DNA from: JAUASW01 sp036880965
GTDB lineage: Bacteria > Pseudomonadota > Gammaproteobacteria > Burkholderiales > Burkholderiaceae_C
Reading direction: 5' to 3'
DNA: 64,000 nt
NCBI RefSeq assembly: GCF_036880965.1
Contig: NZ_JBAJMV010000005.1
Span: forward strand, 434,001 to 498,000
The position numbers were made by a program, and so were the translations under genes. Of the stretch, positions 39,908 to 48,974 are shown piece by piece; the stretch's first letter is position 1; each line of letters opens with the position of its first letter. The notes below the pieces were generated by a model. It made no database searches and had not been told where the DNA came from. It was given only the letters and a program-made list of their open reading frames with translations.

Positions 39908-41455
39908 TCAGGCGACCCGGAAGAAGCCAACAGCCTCCAGCAGTCGTGAAGAACTGCTGGTCAATGCCTCGGTCGAGCGGTTCAGTTCGCTGACCAGGCT
40001 GGCATTTTGCTGTGTGCTCCTGTCGAGTTCGTTCATCGCCTGGTTCACCACGCCGACGCCCGAAGCCTGCTCCTGGGCCGAGTGCGAGATCTCCTCGATC
40101 AGCTGGCCCATGTTGTTGACCTCGTCGACAACGCTGGTGATCGTCTTGCCGGCGTTGTTCACGAGGCCGGTGCCGCTGTCGACCTTCTCAGAGCTCTCCT
40201 GGATCAGCACCTTGATTTCCTTGGCCGCGGCTGCCGCACGCGAGGCCAACGCGCGAACCTCGGTGGCCACCACGGCGAAGCCCTTGCCGTGCTCGCCGGC
40301 ACGGGCCGCTTCAACGGCGGCGTTCAAGGCCAGGATATTGGTCTGGAAGGCGATGCCGTCGATCACGCCGATGATGTCGCCGATCTTCTTGGAGCTGGCG
40401 CTGATGTCTTCCATGGTCGAGACGACCTGGGACACCACGCGGCCGCCGGTCGAGGCCGATTGACGCGCCGTGTTGGCGATGGCAGCCGCCTTGCGGGTCA
40501 GCTCACTGGCGCCGCTCAGGTTGGCAGCGATCTGCTCCACCGAGGCGGCCGTGTTTTGCAGGCTGGCAGCAGAGCGGGCAGTGCGGTCCGACAGGTCGTT
40601 GTTGCTGTTGGCGATGACGCTGGAGCTGTCGGCCACCTCGCTGGCGGCCGAGCCCACGCTGCGCACCACGCCCACCAGCGCGTCCTGCATCTCGCGCATT
40701 GCTTGCAGCATCTGCGCCAGTTCGTCGCGGCCTTCGCTGTTGATCTCGCGGGTCAGGTCGCCCTGAGCGATGGCTTCGGCCGCTGCCTGGGCCGCACGCG
40801 CCGGCACGACGATAGAACGCGAGATAGCCAGGCCACCGACGATGCCTATCGCCACCGCGGCGATCACGAGCACCACGGTCACGGTGGTGGAGTTGCGAGC
40901 CAGCTCGCCGCCGGCCACGGCCAGGTCGCGCGCATTCTCGAACTGCAGATCGACCAGGGCCTTCAGCGCGGCCTGGTAGTCCTGCTGGGCCGGGCGCACC
41001 ACGGTGATCAGGCTTTCCCGTGCTTCGTCCGGGCTGCCGTCCTGCTGCACCTTGCGGAACTTGGCAATCGAATCGAGGAACTTGTCCTGCGTGCTCTTGG
41101 CCTGGTCGATCAGCTGGGCTTCCTTGCCCGCTTCGGCGTCGGCCTTGAGCTTGGCCAACTGGTCGACGCTGGCCTGCTGCGCTTCATCCATGGCGGCCTT
41201 CTGCTTCTTGATCTGGCGGGCTTCATCAAGCAGGAGCAGGTCGCGCGATGCGCGCGCGAACACATTGACGTTTTCCGACAGCGCATTGGCCGCCGCGATC
41301 TTCACCAGGCTCTGATTGGCCGTGCGGTCCAGGTCCTTGGCCAGGCGGCTGGCGCTGTAGCCACCATAGGTCCCGATCACGATCAGCAGAATGATCAGGA
41401 GGCCGTAGCTCAGCGCCAGGCGATGGCCAATTCGAAGTTGCGTCAGCAGTCCCAT
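39908..41455 (-). CDS. Methyl-accepting chemotaxis protein
   Basis: A 515-residue chemoreceptor. Two membrane helices (residues about 10-30 and 190-211) bound a periplasmic four-helix-bundle sensor, then HAMP (ISRSIVVPARAAQAAAEAIAQGDLT) and a long signalling domain with the conserved hairpin IDGIAFQTNILALNAAVEA. It binds CheA/CheW to steer the flagellum. No pentapeptide for CheR tethering is present. It stands alone; no che genes are nearby. Confidence 0.94.
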   Translation of the reverse strand: MGLLTQLRIGHRLALSYGLLIILLIVIGTYGGYSASRLAKDLDRTANQSLVKIAAANALSENVNVFARASRDLLLLDEARQIKKQKAAMDEAQQASVDQLAKLKADAEAGKEAQLIDQAKSTQDKFLDSIAKFRKVQQDGSPDEARESLITVVRPAQQDYQAALKALVDLQFENARDLAVAGGELARNSTTVTVVLVIAAVAIGIVGGLAISRSIVVPARAAQAAAEAIAQGDLTREINSEGRDELAQMLQAMREMQDALVGVVRSVGSAASEVADSSSVIANSNNDLSDRTARSAASLQNTAASVEQIAANLSGASELTRKAAAIANTARQSASTGGRVVSQVVSTMEDISASSKKIGDIIGVIDGIAFQTNILALNAAVEAARAGEHGKGFAVVATEVRALASRAAAAAKEIKVLIQESSEKVDSGTGLVNNAGKTITSVVDEVNNMGQLIEEISHSAQEQASGVGVVNQAMNELDRSTQQNASLVSELNRSTEALTSSSSRLLEAVGFFRVA

Positions 41456-41653
41456 AGTCGGTCCTTTTGCTGCGGCCTTGCAGCCGCATGTCTTGTTCGA
41501 GAGATCCCGGGACTTCGCCCGGTCGATACCTGCTCCCCACGGGGCCTGCGAACGGCTGCCGAACCCGCCCCCAACGCTAGCATGGCTGGGCTGTGAAATG
41601 AACCAGCAAATCCGCTCTGGCGGGCGGCCTGGCCAGCAGTCCGGTTCACCAAC

Positions 41654-42295
41654 TCAGGGTGGGAGGCCAAGCTTGGCCGGGTCGCCGCGGCCCAGGCGCA
41701 CCACGGTGGGTTCCTCGCCGCTCATGTCGATCACCGTGGTGGGCTGCATGGTGCAGGCGCCCGACTGGATGATCAGTTGCAACTGGTGGTCGTAGCGCTC
41801 GGCAATCTCGTCCGGATCGTTGAGCGGCTCGGTCTCACCGGGCGGTATCAGGGTGGTCGCCAGCAGCGGCTGACCAAAGATCGCCAGCAGTTCCTGGGTC
41901 ACGCGATGGTCGGGCACGCGCAGGCCAATGGTGCGCCGCGAGGGATGGTGCAGCCGGCGCGGCACCTCCTTGGTGGCTTCGAGGATGAAGGTGAAGGGCC
42001 CTGGCGTAGCCGCCTTCAGCAGCCGGTATTGCTTGTTGTCAACCCGTGCATAGCTGGCCAGCTCGCTCAGGTCGCGGCATAGAAGCGTCAGGTGGTGCTT
42101 GTCGCTGGTCTTTTCGCTGAAGCCGCGCAGGCGCCACAGGCTCTCCGCCGCCGCCTTGTCGTCCAGATGACAGACCAGGGCGTAGCTGGAGTCGGTCGGA
42201 ATCGCGGCGATGCCGCCCTTGTCGAGGATCTGCGCCGCCTGCTTGAGGAAACGGGCCTGCGGATTGTCCGGATGAACTTCGAAGCTTTGTGCCAT
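41654..42295 (-). CDS. YciO/Sua5/YrdC-family protein
   Basis: A 213-residue protein with the YrdC fold: GGIAAIPTDSSYALVCHLDDKAA at the N-terminus and RRTIGLRVPDH and TVIDMSGEEPTVVR later. The threonylcarbamoyladenosine enzyme TsaC/Sua5 shares the fold; the length and N-terminus fit the YciO subgroup, whose role is less certain. It is last of an apparent operon after an EamA and a PHP gene. Confidence 0.85.
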   Translation of the reverse strand: MAQSFEVHPDNPQARFLKQAAQILDKGGIAAIPTDSSYALVCHLDDKAAAESLWRLRGFSEKTSDKHHLTLLCRDLSELASYARVDNKQYRLLKAATPGPFTFILEATKEVPRRLHHPSRRTIGLRVPDHRVTQELLAIFGQPLLATTLIPPGETEPLNDPDEIAERYDHQLQLIIQSGACTMQPTTVIDMSGEEPTVVRLGRGDPAKLGLPP

Positions 42296-42328
42296 GGCGG
42301 GAGATTCTGCTCCGCCTGGCGACGGACT

Positions 42329-43252
42329 TCAGTCTGCAATCGTGTCCATCGTCACTACCGACAGTGACGCCCGTTGCTTCTCCCTGACATTGAGCCAGGC
42401 TGTTGCTGCGCCACAGGCGGAAAGCACCGCCATGCCCAGCCAGGCATAGCTGTCCGGCGCATGGTCGAAAGCCAGCCAGCCGATGCCGGCGGCAAAGGCA
42501 ATTTGCACATAGACGAAGGGCATCAGCGTGGCCGTGGAGGCCAGCCCGAGTGCCAGGATCAGGAGCAGGTGACCTGTGGTGCCGAGAATACCGACCACCA
42601 GAAGCAAGCCCCATTGCCAGGCCGGTGCCGCGAGCAGCGCTGGCCAGACCTGCCAGGGCCCCAGTGCCAGCAGCAGGCTCAGCAGCAGCATGCCGCACAA
42701 GCCGGTGTAGAAATGCGTGGTCAAGGGATGTTCCAGCGAGGACAGCTTGCTGGTCAGCACCTGGAAGGCCGCGTAGCAAAGGGCGCCGGCCAGCGGAAAC
42801 ATCACCGCCCATCCGAACAGGCCGCTGCCAGGCCGGATCACGATCAGGGCGCCGCCGAAACCGCCCAGCACCAGTGCCCAGCGCAGCCGTGACACCGGCT
42901 CATGCAGCAGCAGGGCAGCCAGGAGCGTGACGACAACGGGCGTCAGCATGGTGATCGAGGTGAACTCGGCCACCGGCATCAGCTGAACGCCGAAGAAGCT
43001 CATCGCACTGGTGGCCAGTAGCAGAAGCCCGCGCAGCAGCTGAAAGCGTGGATGGGCGGCCCGAAAGCTGCCCTTGACGGCGAGCCACACGCCCATCGAA
43101 ACCGCCTGAACGCTGTAGCGCGCCCAAAGGATCAAGAGCACCGGCAGGGCCAGCGAGCCGAGGTGGCGGATCAGGCTGTCCATGCTGGCAAAGCAGGCCG
43201 CCATCAGGAACACGAGGGTGATGCCCAGGGCGGGGCGTTGCTGCGCCATCAA
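42329..43252 (-). CDS. EamA/DMT-family transporter
   Basis: A 307-residue protein with ten predicted membrane helices in two EamA repeats: HPRFQLLRGLLLLATSAM region, VLGGFGGALIVIRPGSG at the end of the first, and a similar second half. It exports or imports a small metabolite such as an amino acid or nucleotide sugar; the substrate cannot be read. The start overlaps the PHP gene by 4 bp. Confidence 0.88.
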   Translation of the reverse strand: MMAQQRPALGITLVFLMAACFASMDSLIRHLGSLALPVLLILWARYSVQAVSMGVWLAVKGSFRAAHPRFQLLRGLLLLATSAMSFFGVQLMPVAEFTSITMLTPVVVTLLAALLLHEPVSRLRWALVLGGFGGALIVIRPGSGLFGWAVMFPLAGALCYAAFQVLTSKLSSLEHPLTTHFYTGLCGMLLLSLLLALGPWQVWPALLAAPAWQWGLLLVVGILGTTGHLLLILALGLASTATLMPFVYVQIAFAAGIGWLAFDHAPDSYAWLGMAVLSACGAATAWLNVREKQRASLSVVTMDTIAD

Positions 43253-44133
43253 GCGCCCGGGTAGTGGATTCGGTGCTGCAATTCCAGCCAGACCGGGTTC
43301 AGCTTGCCCGGCAGATTGGGCAGCGAGCCGAGCTCGGTGTGGCTCTCGTCCGGGCTGTGGAAGTCCGAGCCACGCGAGGCGAGGAAATTGAACTCGAGCG
43401 CCATGTCGCCATACTTCACGGCCTCGGCCGCGGTGTGGCTGCCGGTCACCACTTCGAGCCCGCGGCCGCCATGGGCCTGGAATTCGATGAAGAGTGCGTA
43501 TTCTTCGGTGGGCGTGAAGCCATAGCGGGCGGGGTGGGCGATCACCGTCATGCCACCGGCATCATGGACCCAGCGCAAGGCATCGCGCAGCGTGGCCCAG
43601 CGGTGCGGCACGAAGCCCGGCTTGCCTTCGGTCAGGAAGCGGCGGAACACCTCGGGCACATCGCTGCAATGGCCGGCATCGACCAGCCAGCGCGCGAAGT
43701 GGGTGCGCGAGATCAGCTCTGGGTTGCCCACGTAGTGCAGGGCGCCCTCAAAGGCACCCTCGATGCCGACCTTGGCCAGGCCTTCAGCCATCTCGCGGGC
43801 ACGCGGTTCGCGGCCGCCGCGCGTGGCCTTGAGGCCCGCCTTCAGCGCTTCGTTGGTGTGATCGAAACCGAGCCCGACGATGTGCACGACCTTGTTGGCG
43901 AACGTCACCGAGATCTCGGTGCCGGTCAGGTAGGGCAGGCCCTGGGCGAGAGCCGCCTCCAGCGCTCTTTGCTGACCGGCGACCTCGTCATGGTCGGTCA
44001 GCGCCCACAGCTCGACGCCCTGGGCCTTGGCCCGGGCCGCCAGGGCCTCGGGCTCCAGCGTGCCATCGGAGACCTTGGAGTGGCAATGCAGGTCGGCATT
44101 GCTGAGCGCATGGATGAGGGTGCTGGATTTCAC
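43249..44133 (-). CDS. PHP-domain phosphoesterase (TrpH/RNase AM-like)
   Basis: A 294-residue protein with the PHP metal motifs DLHCHSKVSDG, ALTDHDEVAG, a GTEISV segment and RGSDFHSPDE near the end. This group removes 5' or 3' phosphates from 3',5'-bisphosphonucleotides and nibbles RNA 5' ends (RNase AM). It overlaps the EamA gene (ATGA). Confidence 0.88.
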   Translation of the reverse strand: MKSSTLIHALSNADLHCHSKVSDGTLEPEALAARAKAQGVELWALTDHDEVAGQQRALEAALAQGLPYLTGTEISVTFANKVVHIVGLGFDHTNEALKAGLKATRGGREPRAREMAEGLAKVGIEGAFEGALHYVGNPELISRTHFARWLVDAGHCSDVPEVFRRFLTEGKPGFVPHRWATLRDALRWVHDAGGMTVIAHPARYGFTPTEEYALFIEFQAHGGRGLEVVTGSHTAAEAVKYGDMALEFNFLASRGSDFHSPDESHTELGSLPNLPGKLNPVWLELQHRIHYPGA

Positions 44134-44169
44134 CGCTGCATTTTATCGGCCGGCCCGCGCCGCCGCGCT

Positions 44170-45024
44170 TCAGGGCTTTTGCGGCTTCAGTGTGCGCAGG
44201 TAGGCGATCATTGCCGCCATGTCGGCATCGCTGATCTTGGCGTAGAAGCCGAAGCCCATGGGCGGCTTGAGCTGCTGGCCGTCCGGGCGCACACCAGTGC
44301 GTATGGCCTGGGCGATCTGGACATCGGTCCAGTCCTTGAGGCCGGAGGCGTCGGGGGTCAGATTGCGCGACACGCTCACGCCCCAGGGGCCCTTGAAGCT
44401 CTCGCCACCGGCACCCAGGCGCGACATGATCAGCTGGCCCTTCTCGTCGCGTGGCGTGTGGCATTCCATGCAATGCGCGATCTCGACCAGGTACTGGCCA
44501 TAGCGGCGCAGGTCCTTGGTGGGCGGTGCCGTGACCTTGCCCACGGGTGGCCCATAGGTGGGCGGAAGCGGCATGCGGTAGACCGACTTGGGCACGGCAT
44601 TGGCAACCGCCGGTTGGGCCAGCATGTAGGCCACCAGGGCTGCGACGTCGGCGTCAGACAGGTGACGGTAGAACTCGATGGGCATCGGTGGCCCGATCAG
44701 GCTGCCGTCGGGGCGTATGCCCTCACGGATGGCCTTGATCAGCTGCGCTTCGGTCCAGCGCCCGATGCCGGTCTGGGTATCCGGCGTGATGTTGGAGGCG
44801 TAGGAAGTGAAGGGCGGCACGTCGAACTTGAAGCCGCCGGAAAGCCCGCGCTCGAACAGGGGCTGTCCTTGCGGCCCGCGTTGCATATGGCAGTTGCCAC
44901 AGGCCACCACCGAGTCCATCAGGTATTTGCCGCGGGCCAGACGGTCCGCCGTGGCGTCCGACCAGGAAAGCTGCGGCAGGCAGGCCAGCAGGCCTGCAAC
45001 AACCAAGCGCCAGAATCTGTGCAT
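44170..45024 (-). CDS. Dihaem c-type cytochrome
   Basis: A 284-residue periplasmic protein with a signal peptide (LVVAGLLACLPQLSWS) and two haem sites, CGNCH and CMECH, each preceded by YLMDSVVA or YLVEIAH. Both cytochrome c domains end with a PDGSLIGPPMP or PDGQQLKPPMGF methionine segment. It resembles cytochrome subunits of membrane alcohol, aldehyde and gluconate dehydrogenases, but no dehydrogenase gene is adjacent. It is a monocistronic electron carrier of unknown partner. Confidence 0.86.
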   Translation of the reverse strand: MHRFWRLVVAGLLACLPQLSWSDATADRLARGKYLMDSVVACGNCHMQRGPQGQPLFERGLSGGFKFDVPPFTSYASNITPDTQTGIGRWTEAQLIKAIREGIRPDGSLIGPPMPIEFYRHLSDADVAALVAYMLAQPAVANAVPKSVYRMPLPPTYGPPVGKVTAPPTKDLRRYGQYLVEIAHCMECHTPRDEKGQLIMSRLGAGGESFKGPWGVSVSRNLTPDASGLKDWTDVQIAQAIRTGVRPDGQQLKPPMGFGFYAKISDADMAAMIAYLRTLKPQKP

Positions 45025-45136
45025 GACAACCTCGCACGAAACAGGGCCAAGGGGCGCACGAGCGTAGTCCCGATCGCGGCGCGATGGAAGCGCGCGCCCT
45101 CATGGATTGCCCTAGGCTCGCGCCAAGGCGCCGGCC

Positions 45137-47020
45137 CTAGAGGCTGAATGCCTGAACGGTCTGGTCCATGGTCTGCGCGCGGCCGCGCAAGCTAGCGGCC
45201 GAGGCAGCCGATTGCTCGACCAGGGCCGCGTTCTGCTGCGTCATCGCGTCGATTCTTTTCATGGCCTGGCCCAGTTCCCGTGTCTGGCCGGCCTGCTCGC
45301 TGGCTTGGCCGGCCAGGCCTCGCACCACGGCGCTAACCTCCCCCACGCGATGCACGATCCGGCGCATGGCCACGCCGGCCTCGGCGGCCAGGGCCGTACC
45401 GCCCTCGACCTGTTCGACCGACTGGCGCAGCAAGCCCCTGATGTCGCGCGCAGCCTCGGCGCTGCGCTGCGAGAGTTGCCGCACCTCGCTGGCCACCACC
45501 GCAAAGCCGCGCCCCTGCTCGCCGGCGCGGGCCGCTTCCACGGCTGCATTGAGCGCCAGCAGGTTGGTCTGAAAGGCAATGCCATCGATCAGCCCGGTGA
45601 TGTCGGCGATTCGGCTCGAGCTCTGCTGGATCGCGCCCATCGTGGCCACCACGCGCTCGACCACCTGGCCGCCGTTCAGGGCCATGGTGCTGGCCTCGGC
45701 GCTCAGCTGCGTGGCCTGCAGGGCGGCCGCGCTGCTGTGGCCCACGGTCTGGTCCAGCAGGGCCACGCTGGCAGCCGTCTGCTGCAGTTGCGCGGCGGCC
45801 TGCTCGGTGCGGCGCGACAGGTCAAGGTTGCCGGTGGCGATCTCGTCGGCGGCGCTGCGAATGCTGCCCGCCCCTTCGTTGATCTGACGCACTAGGCTGC
45901 GCAGACCGCGCTGCATGTGGGCCAGCGCCTGCAGCACGCGGCCCAGCTCGTCGGAGCGGCCCTCCGGCACGGGCTGGCTGAGGTCACCGGCGGCGATGCG
46001 CTCGGTCACGTCCACCATGGCCTGCAATGGGCGCAGCACCTGGTTCATGGTGCGCAGCATCAGCCAGCCGAGCGCGGCCAGCAGCAGCGGCAGGGCGATG
46101 AGCAGCAGGTTGCGGCGCTGGCGGGTCTGGTCGGCGCGGGCCTGCAGGCTCTGGTCCAGCGTCTTGAGCACCTGGCTTGAGAGCCGGGCCTGGACCTGGG
46201 CCGCCGCGGCAAAGCCCTGCGCCAGTTGCTCGAGCGGGTAGCTGGGGTCCAGCGTGGCTGCCCGCACGACCTGCTCCAGCTGCTCGCGCTGCTGGGCGGT
46301 CTGCTCGGCGACGCTAGCAAGTGCTGCAGTCAGGCTGCCCCCAGCACGCAGGGAGCGCTGCAAGGCCTCCTGCATCGCATTGGCATGTTCGCGGTAGCGG
46401 GTCATGGCGGCGGTCAGGGCGGCCAGGTCGTCCACCGCGGCGGCGCGGGCGATGGCGCCGAGCTCGGACAGCGCTTCCTCCACGCGCGGCGCAGCCTGCA
46501 ATCCAGCCAGGAGGGCCTGCTGGCTGGCCGGGTCGGGGTCGCGCGGCAGGCCGGCTTCCTCGTTCAGGTCGTCCATGGCGCGCCAGGCCGAGAGGGCAAG
46601 GTCTTGCTGGGCAGCGAGCAGGCGGCTCAGGTCCAGCGGGCCGTCGGCGAGGGACTTCTCCAGCCGGGCCAGCGCAGCGGCCTGCGCTTCGACGGCCTCA
46701 CGATGGCGCGGCGTTGCCGAGACCTCGCGCAGCGCGGCGAGCGCTGGCGCCATGGCCTGCTGCACGGCGGCCAGTTCCTGGCGCGCGGCCGGGCGGCTGC
46801 CCTGCGCCTCGGCGGCCAGCTCGCGCTGCTGCCTTTGCAGGCGCAGCAGCGCTTGCCACGCCTGGTTGGCAGGCAGGGCGGCCTGCTCGCGTTGCAGGCT
46901 GGCCAGTTGCAGGCCGTCCTGGCGCAGCAACAGGGCCGTCGGCACCAGGCTCAGCACCAGGGCCATCAGGGCAGCGAGCAGCAGCCGGGTCTTCAGGGTG
47001 GGGGACAGCAGGTGACGCAT
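45137..47020 (-). CDS. Methyl-accepting chemotaxis protein
   Basis: A 627-residue chemoreceptor with a large alanine- and glutamine-rich periplasmic sensor, two membrane helices (about 12-33 and 305-325), HAMP (LRPLQAMVDVTERIAAGDLSQ) and signalling hairpin IDGIAFQTNLLALNAAVEA. It lies 13 bases after the EAL gene on the same strand, so a link between cyclic-di-GMP and taxis is possible. It is longer than, and different in sensor from, the one at 39908. Confidence 0.92.
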   Translation of the reverse strand: MRHLLSPTLKTRLLLAALMALVLSLVPTALLLRQDGLQLASLQREQAALPANQAWQALLRLQRQQRELAAEAQGSRPAARQELAAVQQAMAPALAALREVSATPRHREAVEAQAAALARLEKSLADGPLDLSRLLAAQQDLALSAWRAMDDLNEEAGLPRDPDPASQQALLAGLQAAPRVEEALSELGAIARAAAVDDLAALTAAMTRYREHANAMQEALQRSLRAGGSLTAALASVAEQTAQQREQLEQVVRAATLDPSYPLEQLAQGFAAAAQVQARLSSQVLKTLDQSLQARADQTRQRRNLLLIALPLLLAALGWLMLRTMNQVLRPLQAMVDVTERIAAGDLSQPVPEGRSDELGRVLQALAHMQRGLRSLVRQINEGAGSIRSAADEIATGNLDLSRRTEQAAAQLQQTAASVALLDQTVGHSSAAALQATQLSAEASTMALNGGQVVERVVATMGAIQQSSSRIADITGLIDGIAFQTNLLALNAAVEAARAGEQGRGFAVVASEVRQLSQRSAEAARDIRGLLRQSVEQVEGGTALAAEAGVAMRRIVHRVGEVSAVVRGLAGQASEQAGQTRELGQAMKRIDAMTQQNAALVEQSAASAASLRGRAQTMDQTVQAFSL

Positions 47021-47033
47021 GACACTCAGCTCA

Positions 47034-48866
47034 TCAGGCGGCGGCAGGCAAGGGCTGTTCGACGGCTTCCGGGCCGCGCCGGTCCACGAAGTAGCGGCTG
47101 CCGCCGCTTCGGCTCTTGGCCACGCGCTTGGGTTCTATCAAGGCGGCCGACAGTGCCTGCGAGTTTTCGAAACAGCCGTCTCCGCGCACCGTCACCACGC
47201 CGGCACTGAACGTGGGCAGTGGATTGAAGGTGGGCTGGTTCTGGCGATTCAGCGTGGTGTAGCCGCCGCGCATGAGGTGCTCCTCGGTGAAGAAGCCGCG
47301 CACGCCTGCGTCGAAGGCATTGCAGACGTCTTGCAGCCGCTCCTGCCAGTTGGCCGATCCCAGCACCATCAGGAAGTCGTCGCCGCCGATATGGCCGACG
47401 AAGTCGAGTTCGGCATCGGCCGCCTGGGTCAGCGTGGCCGCGGTGAACTTGATCATCTCGTCGCCGGCGCGGTAGCCATAGCTGTCGTTGAAGGGCTTGA
47501 AGTTGTCGATGTCCCACATCGCCACCACGAAGGGCCGGCCCTCGGCGAGCAGGCTGTCGAGCTGGTTGTCGATGGGCACGTTGCCCGGCAAGAGCGTCAG
47601 CGGATTCGCATAGCGGGCCGAATGCACTTGCAGGTCTGAGACCGCCTTGAGCAGATCGGAGGTGCGGCCGCTGCCGAAGTACTGGCCGTTCTTGGTGACG
47701 ATGAAGCCGTCCACCATCAGGCGGTCGTCCAGGTTGGCAATCGTCTCGCTCATCGCGCGCAGGGAGGTCGAGACATCGAAGAGCAGCGGCTGCGGGTCCA
47801 TCAGCACCGTGCAGCTGTGCTTGCGATGGATGTCCATGAAGAAGCGCTCGGCACTTCGCTTGAGCACCTGCAGCGAGCGCAGGATGCCGATCGGCCGGTT
47901 GTCGGCGTCGAGCACGGGCAGCGAATAGAGCTGCTCGTCGCTGGTGAACATCTCGACGACCGATTGGCAGTCGATGCGGCCCGAGACCGTGTGGCCGCGC
48001 TGCGAGAGCTGGGCTGCCTGGGTGATGGCACCGGCGGGCAGGTTCAAGAGGCTGCGGGCCGTGCTGCCGTCTCGCAGCAGGCTGCTGATCTCGGCGCGCA
48101 GGGTGGCCCGGGGCGTGGCCGTGGGCCGCGCCAGCAGGTAGCCCTGGCAGACCGGCACGCCCAGCTCGCGCAGCACGCTCAGGTCGCCGTTCTGTTCCAG
48201 CCCTTCGGCGATCACCGTGCAGCCGCTGGACGCAGCCATCTCGAGGATGGAGCGCACGAACTGCTGCTTCAAGGGCTCCTGGGCGATGCCGTCGATGAAA
48301 TGGCGGTCGATCTTGACGAAGTCGGGTCGGATGTCCATCCAGCGCTTGAGGCTGGCGAAGCCTTCGCCGAGATCGTCCAGCGCGACGACGAAACCGAGCG
48401 CGCGCAGGCCTTCCAGCGAGGCGCTCAGCCGCTCGGGTTCGAGGATGGGGCGGGTCTCGGTCAGCTCGATGACGATGCGCGAGGGCGGCATGTCCAGCTC
48501 GGCGAATTCATGCGCAATCTGCTCGACGCGGCCTTCCGCGGCCAGCAAGGTATCGGCCGTGAGGTTCAGGAAGATCTGGCCTGGCAGTGCCAGCTCGCGG
48601 AAGCGCCGCAAGGCCTTGCGCACCACCAGTCGCTCCAGTTCCACCAGGCGGCCTTGGCGGGCGGCCACGTCGAACAGCACGAGGGGTGAATGCAGCGAGG
48701 AATCCGCCGGGCCGCGGGTCAGCGCCTCGTAGCCGAGGATGCCGGCGCGATTCACATCGACCAGCGGCTGGAAATGGATGTCAAAACTCTGCTGGCTGAT
48801 CAGGTTTGACAGCTGCAGGGCCAGCAGATCGTGGCGGGGTGAAACGGGCGTGGTCTGGTCGGGCAT
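47034..48866 (-). CDS. EAL-CBS-GGDEF cyclic-di-GMP protein
   Basis: A 610-residue cytoplasmic protein in unusual order: EAL phosphodiesterase domain first (EALTR, FLNLTAD, IELTET, LDDLGEG, FVKIDR, EGLEQ, CQGYLLARP), then a CBS pair (residues about 285-410) and a C-terminal GGDEF domain. The EAL metal and substrate residues appear complete. The GGDEF signature is GGDDF and no RxxD inhibitory site is seen, so the cyclase is probably inactive and acts as a sensor. It precedes a chemoreceptor gene. Confidence 0.9.
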   Translation of the reverse strand: MPDQTTPVSPRHDLLALQLSNLISQQSFDIHFQPLVDVNRAGILGYEALTRGPADSSLHSPLVLFDVAARQGRLVELERLVVRKALRRFRELALPGQIFLNLTADTLLAAEGRVEQIAHEFAELDMPPSRIVIELTETRPILEPERLSASLEGLRALGFVVALDDLGEGFASLKRWMDIRPDFVKIDRHFIDGIAQEPLKQQFVRSILEMAASSGCTVIAEGLEQNGDLSVLRELGVPVCQGYLLARPTATPRATLRAEISSLLRDGSTARSLLNLPAGAITQAAQLSQRGHTVSGRIDCQSVVEMFTSDEQLYSLPVLDADNRPIGILRSLQVLKRSAERFFMDIHRKHSCTVLMDPQPLLFDVSTSLRAMSETIANLDDRLMVDGFIVTKNGQYFGSGRTSDLLKAVSDLQVHSARYANPLTLLPGNVPIDNQLDSLLAEGRPFVVAMWDIDNFKPFNDSYGYRAGDEMIKFTAATLTQAADAELDFVGHIGGDDFLMVLGSANWQERLQDVCNAFDAGVRGFFTEEHLMRGGYTTLNRQNQPTFNPLPTFSAGVVTVRGDGCFENSQALSAALIEPKRVAKSRSGGSRYFVDRRGPEAVEQPLPAAA

Positions 48867-48974
48867 GGAGGAACCGGTTGCGTCAGCGTTGCAACCGATT
48901 CTTCAGGCCCGCTGTGGCAGTGATTTGACAGCTCGTCCGCGGAGCTGCCTGACGTGCATTCGTTCACGCCGAGT

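Noticed and set aside
43264..45147. Open frame opposite the PHP and cytochrome genes
   Set aside because: It spans two real genes and the gap between them and shows no domain.
48925..48960. Hairpin CAGCTC-N7-GAGCTG upstream of the EAL gene
   Set aside because: It has no T tract and no matching transcript end, so no terminator was called.
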